Source of the DNA: a virus
Direction: 5' to 3' (one strand)
Length of the DNA stretch: 21,283 nucleotides
IMG/VR virus record: IMGVR_UViG_3300017765_000086
Span: 1 to 21,283 of that record
In this document: in pieces, positions 14,479-21,283 of the stretch
Layout of the letters: every line of letters begins with the position of its first letter
Position numbering within the stretch: the first letter of the stretch is position 1
Made by a program: the position numbers and the translations under genes
The notes under the pieces: generated by a model
Database searches by the model: none
The model's input: the letters and a program-made list of their open reading frames with translations, nothing else
What the model was told of the DNA's origin: nothing

Positions 14479-16509
14479 TCAGTTCCTAATTAAGTCTACT
14501 TTGCCAATAGGTCCAGACAGGCCTTGTTGATTTACTACGAAATACTCTGTACGAAATTCAACTACGTCACCATCTTTAAGATTACCTAGCTTTAATTCAT
14601 TTTTTAAACTGTCAAAAGAGTTAAACTTAATAGCATCTGGAACTGCTTGAGTGCTTCTAAGTTCTGTGTAAGGTATCTTTCCCATAGCAACTACGTCTGC
14701 AGGGTCATTAGATCCTAATATTGTTTCTTCTTTTTTCTTAGGAATTACTCTCTTTAAAAAACTTAAACCTTTATCTATTAAACTCTCTTTTTCTTCAGGA
14801 ATTTTATTATCTTCTAAGTCTTGAATTAAACCCATAACTACAGCCTGTACATCTTCAGGTGCAGTCATAATCTTTGAAGTCATCTCAAGTGCTTTTGCTT
14901 CAAGAGCTTCATTACTAAGTCCTTTAGCATCAGCTTCAAGATATTCTTTTACACTATTAAGGGCTGATGACAAAGCAAGAGTATCGGCTTTCTTAACTTC
15001 TCTGCTAGTAGTTACATCACGCTTTTGTTCTCTGTCTAAGTCTGACAATGCATTAATAGATAAAGCATCCCAATTAGAAAGGGTAGGATTACCTTTGACA
15101 GTATCAGGAACATCTAAAGATAACATCTGTTCTGTTAAGTCAGTTGGTTCATTTTCTACAGTCTCAGTTCCCATCATAACAGAAGCTGTAGACTTAGTTC
15201 CTCGTTCCTCATCCCCTAATTCAAGTAGCTCTAAAAGTTTTTGTTCTGCTTCTGAGGCTGTTAAACCAGTCACATCAATAGGTGGTAGTTTAGCTATTAT
15301 AATTTTTCCATCTCTTGTTACCGTGATATTATTATCTAAATCTACACCACCACTTAACTTTATGTTTAGGACATCGCCGGGCGCAAGTTTAGTAGACACA
15401 TTACCTTGTTGAGTAATAGGTTGTTCGTCGGGTTCCACTACTTGAATAAGACCATTTAGTATAAAGAATTTATTTCCTGACGCTACACCTTCTTCTTCTG
15501 TAGGATAAGTTTTAATATCTTCAAGAGGTGGAATATCTTTATATATTTTAAAAAACTTAGCATACTGAGGTGTAAGACCTACTCCTAAGCCGCCTGTTTC
15601 TCTTTTAGCTGTTTCACTAGAAAAGAAATTAGGTACTGATTGTAAGAAGAAAGCGTTGTTACTTAAACCACCTCTAGTAAGATCATTAAATTCTAAAAGT
15701 CCATTACCTATAGAAGGTACAAGCTTTACCATTAACTCGTAGTTATCTTCTTTAATAGCAGCTGCTAATGAATTATAAAGAGATGCGTTGTCTCCTTTTG
15801 CTAGATCTGTTAATTCTTTTGATCCTTCATAAAGTCCACTTAAAGCTACTTCAGCTTCTCTTTCTATACGTAAAAGAGTATCTGTTGCATAAGCTCTTAG
15901 TGCTTGTGGTGAATGTATTTTAGGTAAGGCACCAAAGTCTACAGATAGAGGAGAAGTCAAACTAGGTGCAGGTGTACCAGCAATACGTCTTATGTCACTC
16001 TCAGTATAGTTATCTATATATGTTTCACCACCACCTGCTTTAGGATCTAATCCCATAGCTGCAAGGAACGCATTGCTTTCATTCTCTACTGGATTATCTG
16101 TAACATTTGCAGCATACAAACCAAAAGCTTTTGTAACCATGTCCTGATATGATGTACCAGAGGGCTTATAATCTTTTGTTCTTTGCATCATTTGCTTAAC
16201 AACATCCGATGTTAATCTACTAGGGTCACTTTCAAACCCTTTAACTTTTTCATAAAGTGTAGCTAAGGCTGCTGGGCCTGAAGTATCTACAAGATATGTA
16301 AGATCTTCTGGTTCAAAATTTAAAGCTTCAAGTCGTGCTCCTATACCAATAACTTTGTTTGCTTCATCTTTAGCTTTTAATACAGCTTGTGTACCATACG
16401 TCTGAAGAAAGTCACGAGTTTTAGCTCTGTGATCCCTAACAAACTTAGCGTGATCATCTAATGACTGACCAAAGCCTTCTGCCATACCTCCAAAAAAACT
16501 CAAAGCCAT
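14479..16509 (-). CDS. Virion-associated protein with Wza-like polysaccharide-export (PES) module, 676 aa
   Basis: The first 300 residues are helical and unrecognised (starts MALSFFGGMAEGFGQSLDDHAKF). Residues about 330-360 form a short beta module (TYPTEEEGVASGNKFFILNGLIQVV). Residues 375-430 read like the PES domain of bacterial capsule exporters: LAPGDVLNIKLSG, then NITVTRDGKIIIAKLPPIDV, then GLTASEAEQKLLELL, i.e. the GDxLxIxV…VxxDGxIxxP…VxVxGLTxxEAexxL pattern of Wza-family proteins. A helical linker follows, and residues 630-670 form another small beta domain (LKDGDVVEF, EYFVVNQQG). No signal peptide or lipobox, so it is not an exported host protein. The start ATG directly follows the TAA of the upstream gene, with AGGAG in its coda. 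Probably a structural or ejection protein. Confidence 0.88.
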   Translation of the reverse strand: MALSFFGGMAEGFGQSLDDHAKFVRDHRAKTRDFLQTYGTQAVLKAKDEANKVIGIGARLEALNFEPEDLTYLVDTSGPAALATLYEKVKGFESDPSRLTSDVVKQMMQRTKDYKPSGTSYQDMVTKAFGLYAANVTDNPVENESNAFLAAMGLDPKAGGGETYIDNYTESDIRRIAGTPAPSLTSPLSVDFGALPKIHSPQALRAYATDTLLRIEREAEVALSGLYEGSKELTDLAKGDNASLYNSLAAAIKEDNYELMVKLVPSIGNGLLEFNDLTRGGLSNNAFFLQSVPNFFSSETAKRETGGLGVGLTPQYAKFFKIYKDIPPLEDIKTYPTEEEGVASGNKFFILNGLIQVVEPDEQPITQQGNVSTKLAPGDVLNIKLSGGVDLDNNITVTRDGKIIIAKLPPIDVTGLTASEAEQKLLELLELGDEERGTKSTASVMMGTETVENEPTDLTEQMLSLDVPDTVKGNPTLSNWDALSINALSDLDREQKRDVTTSREVKKADTLALSSALNSVKEYLEADAKGLSNEALEAKALEMTSKIMTAPEDVQAVVMGLIQDLEDNKIPEEKESLIDKGLSFLKRVIPKKKEETILGSNDPADVVAMGKIPYTELRSTQAVPDAIKFNSFDSLKNELKLGNLKDGDVVEFRTEYFVVNQQGLSGPIGKVDLIRN

Positions 16510-17169
16510 TTAAACACTCCTACTCATTAGACCTTTACCGCTTGGCATGGGTTCTTCATTTACAATATTTTCTTCAGCAAGCATATCTATTTTAGGTAGG
16601 TCTTCTGTTACATCTTCTGCAGACACTTCTACACCTGAGTCCATAAGATCTTGTTGCTCTTGTTCTTGTGCAGGTGTTATATCAGATTGCATAGCTTCTA
16701 AGTTATCCTCACCAGAAGAACCCATAGCACTTAAAGTTTTTCTTGCAAACTCTTTGTCACCCTTACCTAAGTTGTCACTTAGCCTCTTGCTAATCAACAT
16801 GCGAAGTCTTTCTTCTTGTAGTTCATCATCAGTCTGATCAGCTTCAAAAGTCTCTTTGTAGTCTATCCCTGCAACACGAGCCATGTATCCTAGCTCTTCC
16901 TCAATCACAGGAGCAACTATTAAGCTAACATCAATAGAGTGCATACCCTCACCTACTGCAGCTGTAAGCATACTACGTGTAAGAACATCTGTAGGGTAGC
17001 CGAAATCCATAAGGAACAGTACAGATTCTGCAACAGGCTTTTCAGACAAACGATCTAAGTGAAACATAACTGCTTCATTAGGATCTGTAATCTCAGGAGG
17101 TCTTTCCCAAGCAAAGTTACTAGGTTCATCTGTAAGAGATTGTCCGGGTATGGGTGCCATCATTGCCAT
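16510..17169 (-). CDS. Conserved marine-phage structural-block protein (PGQSLT type), 219 aa
   Basis: Soluble acidic protein of unknown role. The opening (PIPGQSLTDEPSNFAWERPPEITDPNEAVMFHLDRL) and the following block (MHSIDVSLIVAPVIEEELGYMARVAGIDY, about residues 76-104) match, from memory, a protein found in many marine myo- and podoviruses within structural gene blocks. Residues 110-219 are charged, low complexity and likely disordered (ETFEADQTDDELQEERL; QEQEQQDLMDSG), ending with a short Gly/Ser tail. The composition would suit a scaffold or assembly chaperone, but this is conjecture. Start could be ATG 17169, 17163 or 17160. It is followed without any gap by the PES-module gene. Confidence 0.85.
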   Translation of the reverse strand: MAMMAPIPGQSLTDEPSNFAWERPPEITDPNEAVMFHLDRLSEKPVAESVLFLMDFGYPTDVLTRSMLTAAVGEGMHSIDVSLIVAPVIEEELGYMARVAGIDYKETFEADQTDDELQEERLRMLISKRLSDNLGKGDKEFARKTLSAMGSSGEDNLEAMQSDITPAQEQEQQDLMDSGVEVSAEDVTEDLPKIDMLAEENIVNEEPMPSGKGLMSRSV

Positions 17170-17184
17170 ATTTCTTTTACCTTA

Positions 17185-17628
17185 CTATTTAGTGAAACCT
17201 GCACCGAAGTACAAGCCTATGATTGCTGATACAATATGTGTATCTAGTGGTGTTATTACAAAGCCGTTAGCTGACTTCCATTGTATTGCTTCTTCAGGAC
17301 CAAATAGCCAATTCATAAAGCCACCTTGCACTTCTGTGTAACCTACAATAACGCTTACATCAGGATACCACACTGCCACTACCTTTGGCAAGACAATAAT
17401 TGATCCTACTGCAGCTAATGCTATAAGCCTACGTGTCCAAGCAAAGTGTGAGTCAGTCTTACCTGCATCACGTGCAGCGTTAACTTGGTTAGCTTTGAAA
17501 TTAGCATTAGCTAAGAGCATCTTATTCTGTTCAGCTTTACTCTTGTTAGACTGACCCCAGATAGACATGACTCCACCTAAGATGGTAGAGAAAAGCATAG
17601 TAATTAATTCTAAAGGTAGACCAAACAT
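17185..17628 (-). CDS. Three-TM membrane protein, candidate holin or ejection-channel component
   Basis: 147 aa with three hydrophobic segments: residues 5-24 (LELITMLFSTILGGVMSIWG), about 67-88 (RLIALAAVGSIIVLPKVVAVWY) and about 130-145 (HIVSAIIGLYFGAGF). Between the first and second lies a charged helix (NKSKAEQNKMLLANANFKANQVNAARDAG). Its ATG overlaps the upstream stop as TAATG (17630-17626), with AGGA upstream. Location among virion genes is compatible with a holin or with a small protein inserted in the host membrane during DNA entry; sequence alone does not decide. No dual-start or other holin hallmark is clear. Confidence 0.85.
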   Translation of the reverse strand: MFGLPLELITMLFSTILGGVMSIWGQSNKSKAEQNKMLLANANFKANQVNAARDAGKTDSHFAWTRRLIALAAVGSIIVLPKVVAVWYPDVSVIVGYTEVQGGFMNWLFGPEEAIQWKSANGFVITPLDTHIVSAIIGLYFGAGFTK

Positions 17629-18518
17629 TATTTTAATCCTGCTTTTATTATATCATCTGTAAAGTAACTTAGTGCTTCTTCCCCACCTTCTGCTCTAGCT
17701 GTGGCTTTAATCCACTCCAGCATATTTGTTTTTGTAGGAATCTTAGCTTTTTCGCTATCTAATCCTTGGCTCTGAGCTATAACTAATGCATAGTTTTTTA
17801 AGTGTGGTAACAAAGAACCTGTCTTTCTAAAGTGTGCTCTTTCGTCTGGCTCAGAAGCATAACGATTAACATATTCTTCTATAGTAGATGTTGCCTTTAT
17901 GTTAGCTTCTATAACTTTTTTAAGTGCACGAACACCTAACTCAGGAGAAGAAAAAGAAGCAAATGTTTCTTCTGTGTCTAAATTAGTTTGTCCTTTCCAC
18001 TTATTCTTTGATGAGTTTAAAATGTTTCCTAGATTGTTGTTACGCACATTCAGTGGAGAGTCTGCATTTACAGTTAGTGAGGCAGGTCTGAGCTTAGGTC
18101 TACCCATAAGGCCTACTGTATCTTTATCTTTATTTCCTTTTTCTTTTTTAGCGGCAATAGCTTCACGATCTGGTCTAGCTAAACCTAAAGGGTCTGGACC
18201 TTGTGATGCATTAGATTCCTCATCTCCCATTAAGAGAGTCATCCAAGACTTACCTACATTAGCAATTCTTTTTTCGTTGTCAGCATCCATCTGTTTGTTT
18301 TCTTCTTTCCTTGCACCCAAGGATCTTTGACGCATAGAATCTACAGTTTGTTTTGTGTCTGCTAAAGTATTTGCAGCAGCTTTTACGCCCTGACCTGTAG
18401 TAGCAGAGGCTGATTCACTAAGTGCTTGCTCAATAGCAGCTTGAATAGAATCGCCATCAATCTCTTCTACTATAGCATTTCGCATATCTGCACTGTTGTT
18501 TTTGCCACCAAATGTCAT
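17628..18518 (-). CDS. Virion protein with P5-like RNNNLGNI domain, 296 aa
   Basis: The C-terminal half (residues 155-296) carries NVRNNNLGNI (158-167), WKGQT, FASFSSPELGVRALKKVI and TIEEYVNRYA: the pattern of a phage domain usually labelled structural protein P5 or virion peptidoglycan-associated protein, whose typical form is RNNNPGNI…W.GQ…F..F.SPE.GIRA. The N-terminal half is helical, charged and Gln/Ser-rich. Start chosen at ATG 18518 because AAGG (18530-18527) lies eight bases upstream and the gene then sits 28 bases after the preceding stop. A longer frame from 18644 is open but would overlap the upstream gene by 98 bases, and its extra signal-like residues are read from that gene's own coding DNA. 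Possible wall-degrading or wall-binding role; catalytic residues not identified. Confidence 0.85.
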   Translation of the reverse strand: MTFGGKNNSADMRNAIVEEIDGDSIQAAIEQALSESASATTGQGVKAAANTLADTKQTVDSMRQRSLGARKEENKQMDADNEKRIANVGKSWMTLLMGDEESNASQGPDPLGLARPDREAIAAKKEKGNKDKDTVGLMGRPKLRPASLTVNADSPLNVRNNNLGNILNSSKNKWKGQTNLDTEETFASFSSPELGVRALKKVIEANIKATSTIEEYVNRYASEPDERAHFRKTGSLLPHLKNYALVIAQSQGLDSEKAKIPTKTNMLEWIKATARAEGGEEALSYFTDDIIKAGLK

Positions 18519-18546
18519 ATCTAATACCTTGTTTTTATCATTATTA

Positions 18547-20577
18547 TTATACTGCTGCCCCAGTACTGCCTGTGATACCATAGAAAAGAAGCTTACCAAA
18601 TAAACCACCAATAGCACTCTGTGAATCTGCTGCAATTTGTGCATCTATAGCTGCCTTCTGTGCTGTTATACCTAACTGTTGCATAATTATATTGTTTGCA
18701 CGATCTGATGAACTCTCTGCTGACTTCCATGCCATAGACATCATGTCACGCTCACGCTGCCAGATCTGATCTATTGTAGATGCAGTAAAAGCATTAGCTG
18801 TTTTAGCAGACTCAGCGTTAGCTATATTCTGTGCAGCACTATTTGTAGTCGCTACCTTCTGTCTCCAAGATGCATTTGCTTGTGCAATCACAAGTTGATT
18901 AGTTGCGTTGAATTGATCTCTCTGATTTATTACATCTGTATTAAACTTAGTCATAGCATTTGTAGCATCAGCATCAAACTGAGCCATAGCATTAGACTGA
19001 CTTACATTAAATTGTTCTACTTGTGATTTCATATTAGCCATGAATTGATTAGTTTGATTTTCACTAGTAGCGTTAAATTGATTTGCTGCATTCTGTGCTG
19101 CTGTGTCAGTAAGAATAGATTGGATCATACTCTGAGACTTAAAGATTTCTGTCTGTTGTCTGTTAGACAAGTTAGACATATCCATCTGTAAGAAAGACTG
19201 AGCATTCTGTGCTGCAGCTTGTTGCTGATTAGATAAGTTAGATAACTCTAGGTTAGCTATAGCGGATGCTTCAGCCATTACCATAGCTTGACGGTTATTT
19301 AGATTAGCCATGTTAACTGTATTAGCGTTACGAGAGTTCTCTAGTGCTACCTGTTGTTCAGCAGTAAAGTTCATGTTGGCCCTGTCAGCAATACGAGATG
19401 CGTTTTGAACTTTAGCTTGGAAGTTCTGGTCAAATTCCTGACCCATAAATGCAGCACGTTGTTCAGCTGCAAGCATGGCACGTTGTTGTCTGTTCGACAA
19501 GTTAGCCATCTCAAAGCCAGCTACAGTCTGTGCATCTGCAGCAGCTATAGGTAGTGCAGCTTCCATTGCAGCTTGTACAAGTGCTTGTCCTGCCATAGAT
19601 GAAGCACCTAAACCACGAGCAGTCATTGCAGCTGTAGCATTACGCAATGCTCCTGCAGCCCACGCAGGTGTAGCCCCTTCTTCAAAGTCTGCCATCAAGC
19701 CATCAAGTTGACCTTTTACAGTAGCTTTCTCTGAAGGCGTAGCCTCTGCAGCTTGCACTTGCTCTGTAAAAGCAGCAGCCTTAACAGCATCAGCTGAGCC
19801 AGAAATAATTTCCCCTTCTTGAATTTCCCTAGTGACAGGGTTATTCATTACAATACTACTACCTTGTGCTGCTTTTACGTCACCTACTGCAGTGTCAGTA
19901 GGCTCCATAGTTACACCCTCAAAGGTAGACCCTTCTGAAAGTGTACCTTGAGCAGCTTGTGTCTTATCTACTTCAGTTTGTACTTCAGACTTAGACGTAT
20001 CAACTTCTGCTTTAGATGTAGTAACAGCATCAGGAGTAATAGCTTGATCTGCATCTCCTACTTTAGTGACAGTACCTTGAGGTGCTGGGCCTAATTCTCC
20101 TGTACCAGTAGTAATAAGCTGATCACTAGTAGGAGTAATTTTATCTACGGTTTGATCTGTCGTTAACGATGCAGGATCAACTATTGCATCTGCAGTTTTT
20201 TGTCTTACTGCACCTTGTACTATATTAGAAAGCTCTCCTTGTAATTCATTGACTTTATTCTGGGCGTCAGTTACTTTTTGTTGAGCAGCATTAGTTCCAT
20301 CAACATTAACTGGCAATCCTTCAGCAACCATTTTAGCAGTTTGAGCTTGTTCATTAGCTAACAAAGTTTGTTGTTTAATAAGATTTTGTTTTGCAGCTGT
20401 TAACTGACTATTTAGTTTTGTGGTGTCTCCACCTTCAGCATAGCCTGAAACCTTTTTAGCCTTAGCTTCTGCTGCTTCAGCTTCTGCTTCAGAGCCATAA
20501 GATTTACCTATAGTAGACCCATGCTCTCCTGTCCAAGACCCTCCAGATCCACCAGCACTAACTAAAAATTTTGCCAT
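18547..20577 (-). CDS. Virion protein with long hendecad (11-residue) repeat array, 676 aa
   Basis: Residues 1-50 are Gly/Ser/Ala-rich, 51-125 a coiled coil (LNSQLTAAKQNLIKQQTLLA), 130-300 a Thr/Asp/Gln-rich probably disordered linker. From residue 355 to 618 the sequence falls into about 24 consecutive 11-residue units in one phase; the first part alternates units so that MANLSNRQQ-like motifs recur every 22 residues (425-430, 445-450, 467-474), the second has QFNxxxxNxxx every 11 (499-560). The C-terminus (643-676) ends in a short hydrophobic segment (GGLFGKLLFYGITG). Such 11-residue periodicity predicts a right-handed coiled coil. Probable internal/ejection or tail-fibre-like role; unassigned. 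Ribosome site is weak (AAGAAAG); 21 bases separate it from the gene before. Confidence 0.9.
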   Translation of the reverse strand: MAKFLVSAGGSGGSWTGEHGSTIGKSYGSEAEAEAAEAKAKKVSGYAEGGDTTKLNSQLTAAKQNLIKQQTLLANEQAQTAKMVAEGLPVNVDGTNAAQQKVTDAQNKVNELQGELSNIVQGAVRQKTADAIVDPASLTTDQTVDKITPTSDQLITTGTGELGPAPQGTVTKVGDADQAITPDAVTTSKAEVDTSKSEVQTEVDKTQAAQGTLSEGSTFEGVTMEPTDTAVGDVKAAQGSSIVMNNPVTREIQEGEIISGSADAVKAAAFTEQVQAAEATPSEKATVKGQLDGLMADFEEGATPAWAAGALRNATAAMTARGLGASSMAGQALVQAAMEAALPIAAADAQTVAGFEMANLSNRQQRAMLAAEQRAAFMGQEFDQNFQAKVQNASRIADRANMNFTAEQQVALENSRNANTVNMANLNNRQAMVMAEASAIANLELSNLSNQQQAAAQNAQSFLQMDMSNLSNRQQTEIFKSQSMIQSILTDTAAQNAANQFNATSENQTNQFMANMKSQVEQFNVSQSNAMAQFDADATNAMTKFNTDVINQRDQFNATNQLVIAQANASWRQKVATTNSAAQNIANAESAKTANAFTASTIDQIWQRERDMMSMAWKSAESSSDRANNIIMQQLGITAQKAAIDAQIAADSQSAIGGLFGKLLFYGITGSTGAAV
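18724..19515 (-). repeat. 24 in-phase hendecad protein repeats
   Basis: Codes for residues 355-618 of the 676-aa virion protein. Units begin at 355, 366, 377 … and keep register to the end, with large hydrophobics (F, M, L, V) at fixed places and N/Q/S elsewhere. At the DNA level the copies have diverged (only the protein period is obvious), so the array is old and under selection rather than a recent expansion. Confidence 0.8.
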
Positions 20578-20598
20578 GTCTTTTAACTTTCTTTTTAT

Positions 20599-21069
20599 TT
20601 ACCACTTGCCTTGTTTAGCACCTACTAAGTACAGAACAACTATCAATGCGCCTACACCTGCCAGTACCATTAACCCTATTATCACACCATTAATACAACT
20701 ATCTACAAACTCTTTTTGTGCATACACTGCATCTCTTTGTGCCTTACGTTGTTCACCTTCTATTCTTACTATCTCTTTCCAAGATGACGGTCCATAAACA
20801 AAAGAGATGTATTCCTTTAGCTCTTCTCTCATCTCCTTGAGCTTCTGCTTTTGTGTCCAGATCTCTAAGGCATTAGCCTGAGTGTCACTAAACATCTTAT
20901 ACATTGGCGGCTTCTGAGCTTTTTTCTCTAAGAAGTCTAAGTCACTTACCGCCTTAGACCATTGAGATAATGTTTGGCCCATAGATGAAATGTCTTTTCC
21001 TACATCAACAGCTTTCTTTATTCCTTTGAAAGCAGCCGTAGCTGCAGCCATTGCTGTAAAAGGGTCCAT
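20599..21069 (-). CDS. Virion protein with C-terminal membrane anchor, 156 aa
   Basis: N-terminal amphipathic region (MDPFTAMAAATAAFKGIKKAVDVGKDISSMG), then a charged coiled coil (about 60-120; ALEIWTQKQKLKEMREELKEY … IEGEQRKAQRDAVYAQKEF) and one strong TM helix at about 128-148 (IIGLMVLAGVGALIVVLYLVGA) with a short basic tail. From memory this layout and start (MDPFT…GKDISSM) matches small structural proteins of T4-like and podoviral marine phages, but no function is established. ATG 21069 has AAGG (about 10 bases before) right after the upstream stop. Could anchor the ejection complex in the membrane. Confidence 0.85.
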   Translation of the reverse strand: MDPFTAMAAATAAFKGIKKAVDVGKDISSMGQTLSQWSKAVSDLDFLEKKAQKPPMYKMFSDTQANALEIWTQKQKLKEMREELKEYISFVYGPSSWKEIVRIEGEQRKAQRDAVYAQKEFVDSCINGVIIGLMVLAGVGALIVVLYLVGAKQGKW

Positions 21070-21083
21070 AGTAAACTACCTTA

Positions 21084-21275
21084 TTATCTAGCAGAATTTG
21101 CGGCTTGCATCTTATCTACTGCATCCCGTATTGCCTTTATGTTTTCATCAATGCGTCCTAGCATTACAGCTTGTAGTTGTGCTGTCTTTTCTATTTCATT
21201 GATTCGTATCTCATGCCTAGCTATTTCACGGGCATTGCTTGTTACGTTTGCATCTAGTGATGACATATACCACAC
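21084..21275 (-). CDS. Small coiled-coil protein, first gene of the visible leftward block (5' end may be cut)
   Basis: About 60 residues of charged helix with heptad-like hydrophobics (AREIARHEIRINEIEKTAQLQAVMLGRIDENIKAIRDAVDKM), similar in look to XhlA-type phage accessory proteins but lacking the membrane tail. Starts possible at GTG 21275 or ATG 21266; the frame stays open to the window edge, so the true start may lie outside. Ends at 21084, 14 bases before the next gene. Function unknown; may pair with the TM protein downstream. Confidence 0.65.
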   Translation of the reverse strand: MWYMSSLDANVTSNAREIARHEIRINEIEKTAQLQAVMLGRIDENIKAIRDAVDKMQAANSAR

Positions 21276-21283
21276 AAGACCTA

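Noticed and set aside
18547-18644. Signal peptide on the P5-like protein
   Set aside because: The hydrophobic leader is read entirely from the other frame of the preceding gene's C-terminal codons, and a better start with ribosome site exists at 18518.
1-21283. tRNA genes or integration site
   Set aside because: No cloverleaf-like sequence, integrase, or attachment-like direct repeats were noticed on reading through both strands.

Overview
This window looks like part of the genome of a tailed marine phage, most likely a podovirus of the SAR116/SAR11/Roseobacter-infecting group typified by HMO-2011. The best clue is a family A DNA polymerase carrying a DnaJ-type zinc-binding insertion (two CxxC pairs) between its exonuclease and polymerase halves, an arrangement known from HMO-2011-type phages. 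It sits with ThyX, a T7-type endonuclease I, a Cas4-like exonuclease, MazG and a class II ribonucleotide reductase. The DNA is A+T-rich and very tightly packed: most neighbours are within 30 bases or overlap through ATGA or TAATG junctions. The phage group and hosts are inferred; no host sequence, tRNA, CRISPR array or insertion sequence is visible.

Plus strand, 15-10814: nucleotide metabolism and DNA replication. Order: unknown 100-aa gene; ThyX; a cassette of four small genes; a DnaB-like helicase whose first ~20 codons are cut off by a one-base frameshift; DNA polymerase; a clear sigma70-type promoter (5022-5050); an abundant-looking protein in the position where a single-strand binding protein would be expected; a Cas4-like Fe-S nuclease; a DUF6447-like small protein; endonuclease I (Holliday junction resolvase); an acidic unknown; a DUF3310 protein; a 58-aa unknown; MazG; class II RNR; and two very small genes. 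The block ends in an intrinsic terminator at 10824-10852. Together these genes unwind and copy phage DNA, process branched intermediates, and supply dNTPs through RNR (all four nucleotides) and ThyX (dTMP).

Minus strand, 21275-10850: virion and probable DNA-ejection proteins, transcribed toward the replication block so the two blocks converge. In transcription order: a short coiled-coil protein (open at the window edge), a protein with a C-terminal membrane anchor, a 676-aa protein with about 24 in-phase 11-residue repeats, a protein with a P5/RNNNPGNI-like domain, a three-TM protein, a 219-aa marine-phage protein beginning PGQSLT, a 676-aa protein containing a Wza-like polysaccharide-export (PES) module, and a 1206-aa ejection-type protein with tandem YTLKTF repeats. 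Terminase, portal, capsid and tail tube genes are not in the window.

The most interesting signal is in the minus-strand block: long hendecad coils, a module resembling the outer-membrane capsule exporter Wza, small TM proteins and a very large glycine-rich protein, together suggesting a phage-borne trans-envelope conduit built differently from T7 gp14/15/16.
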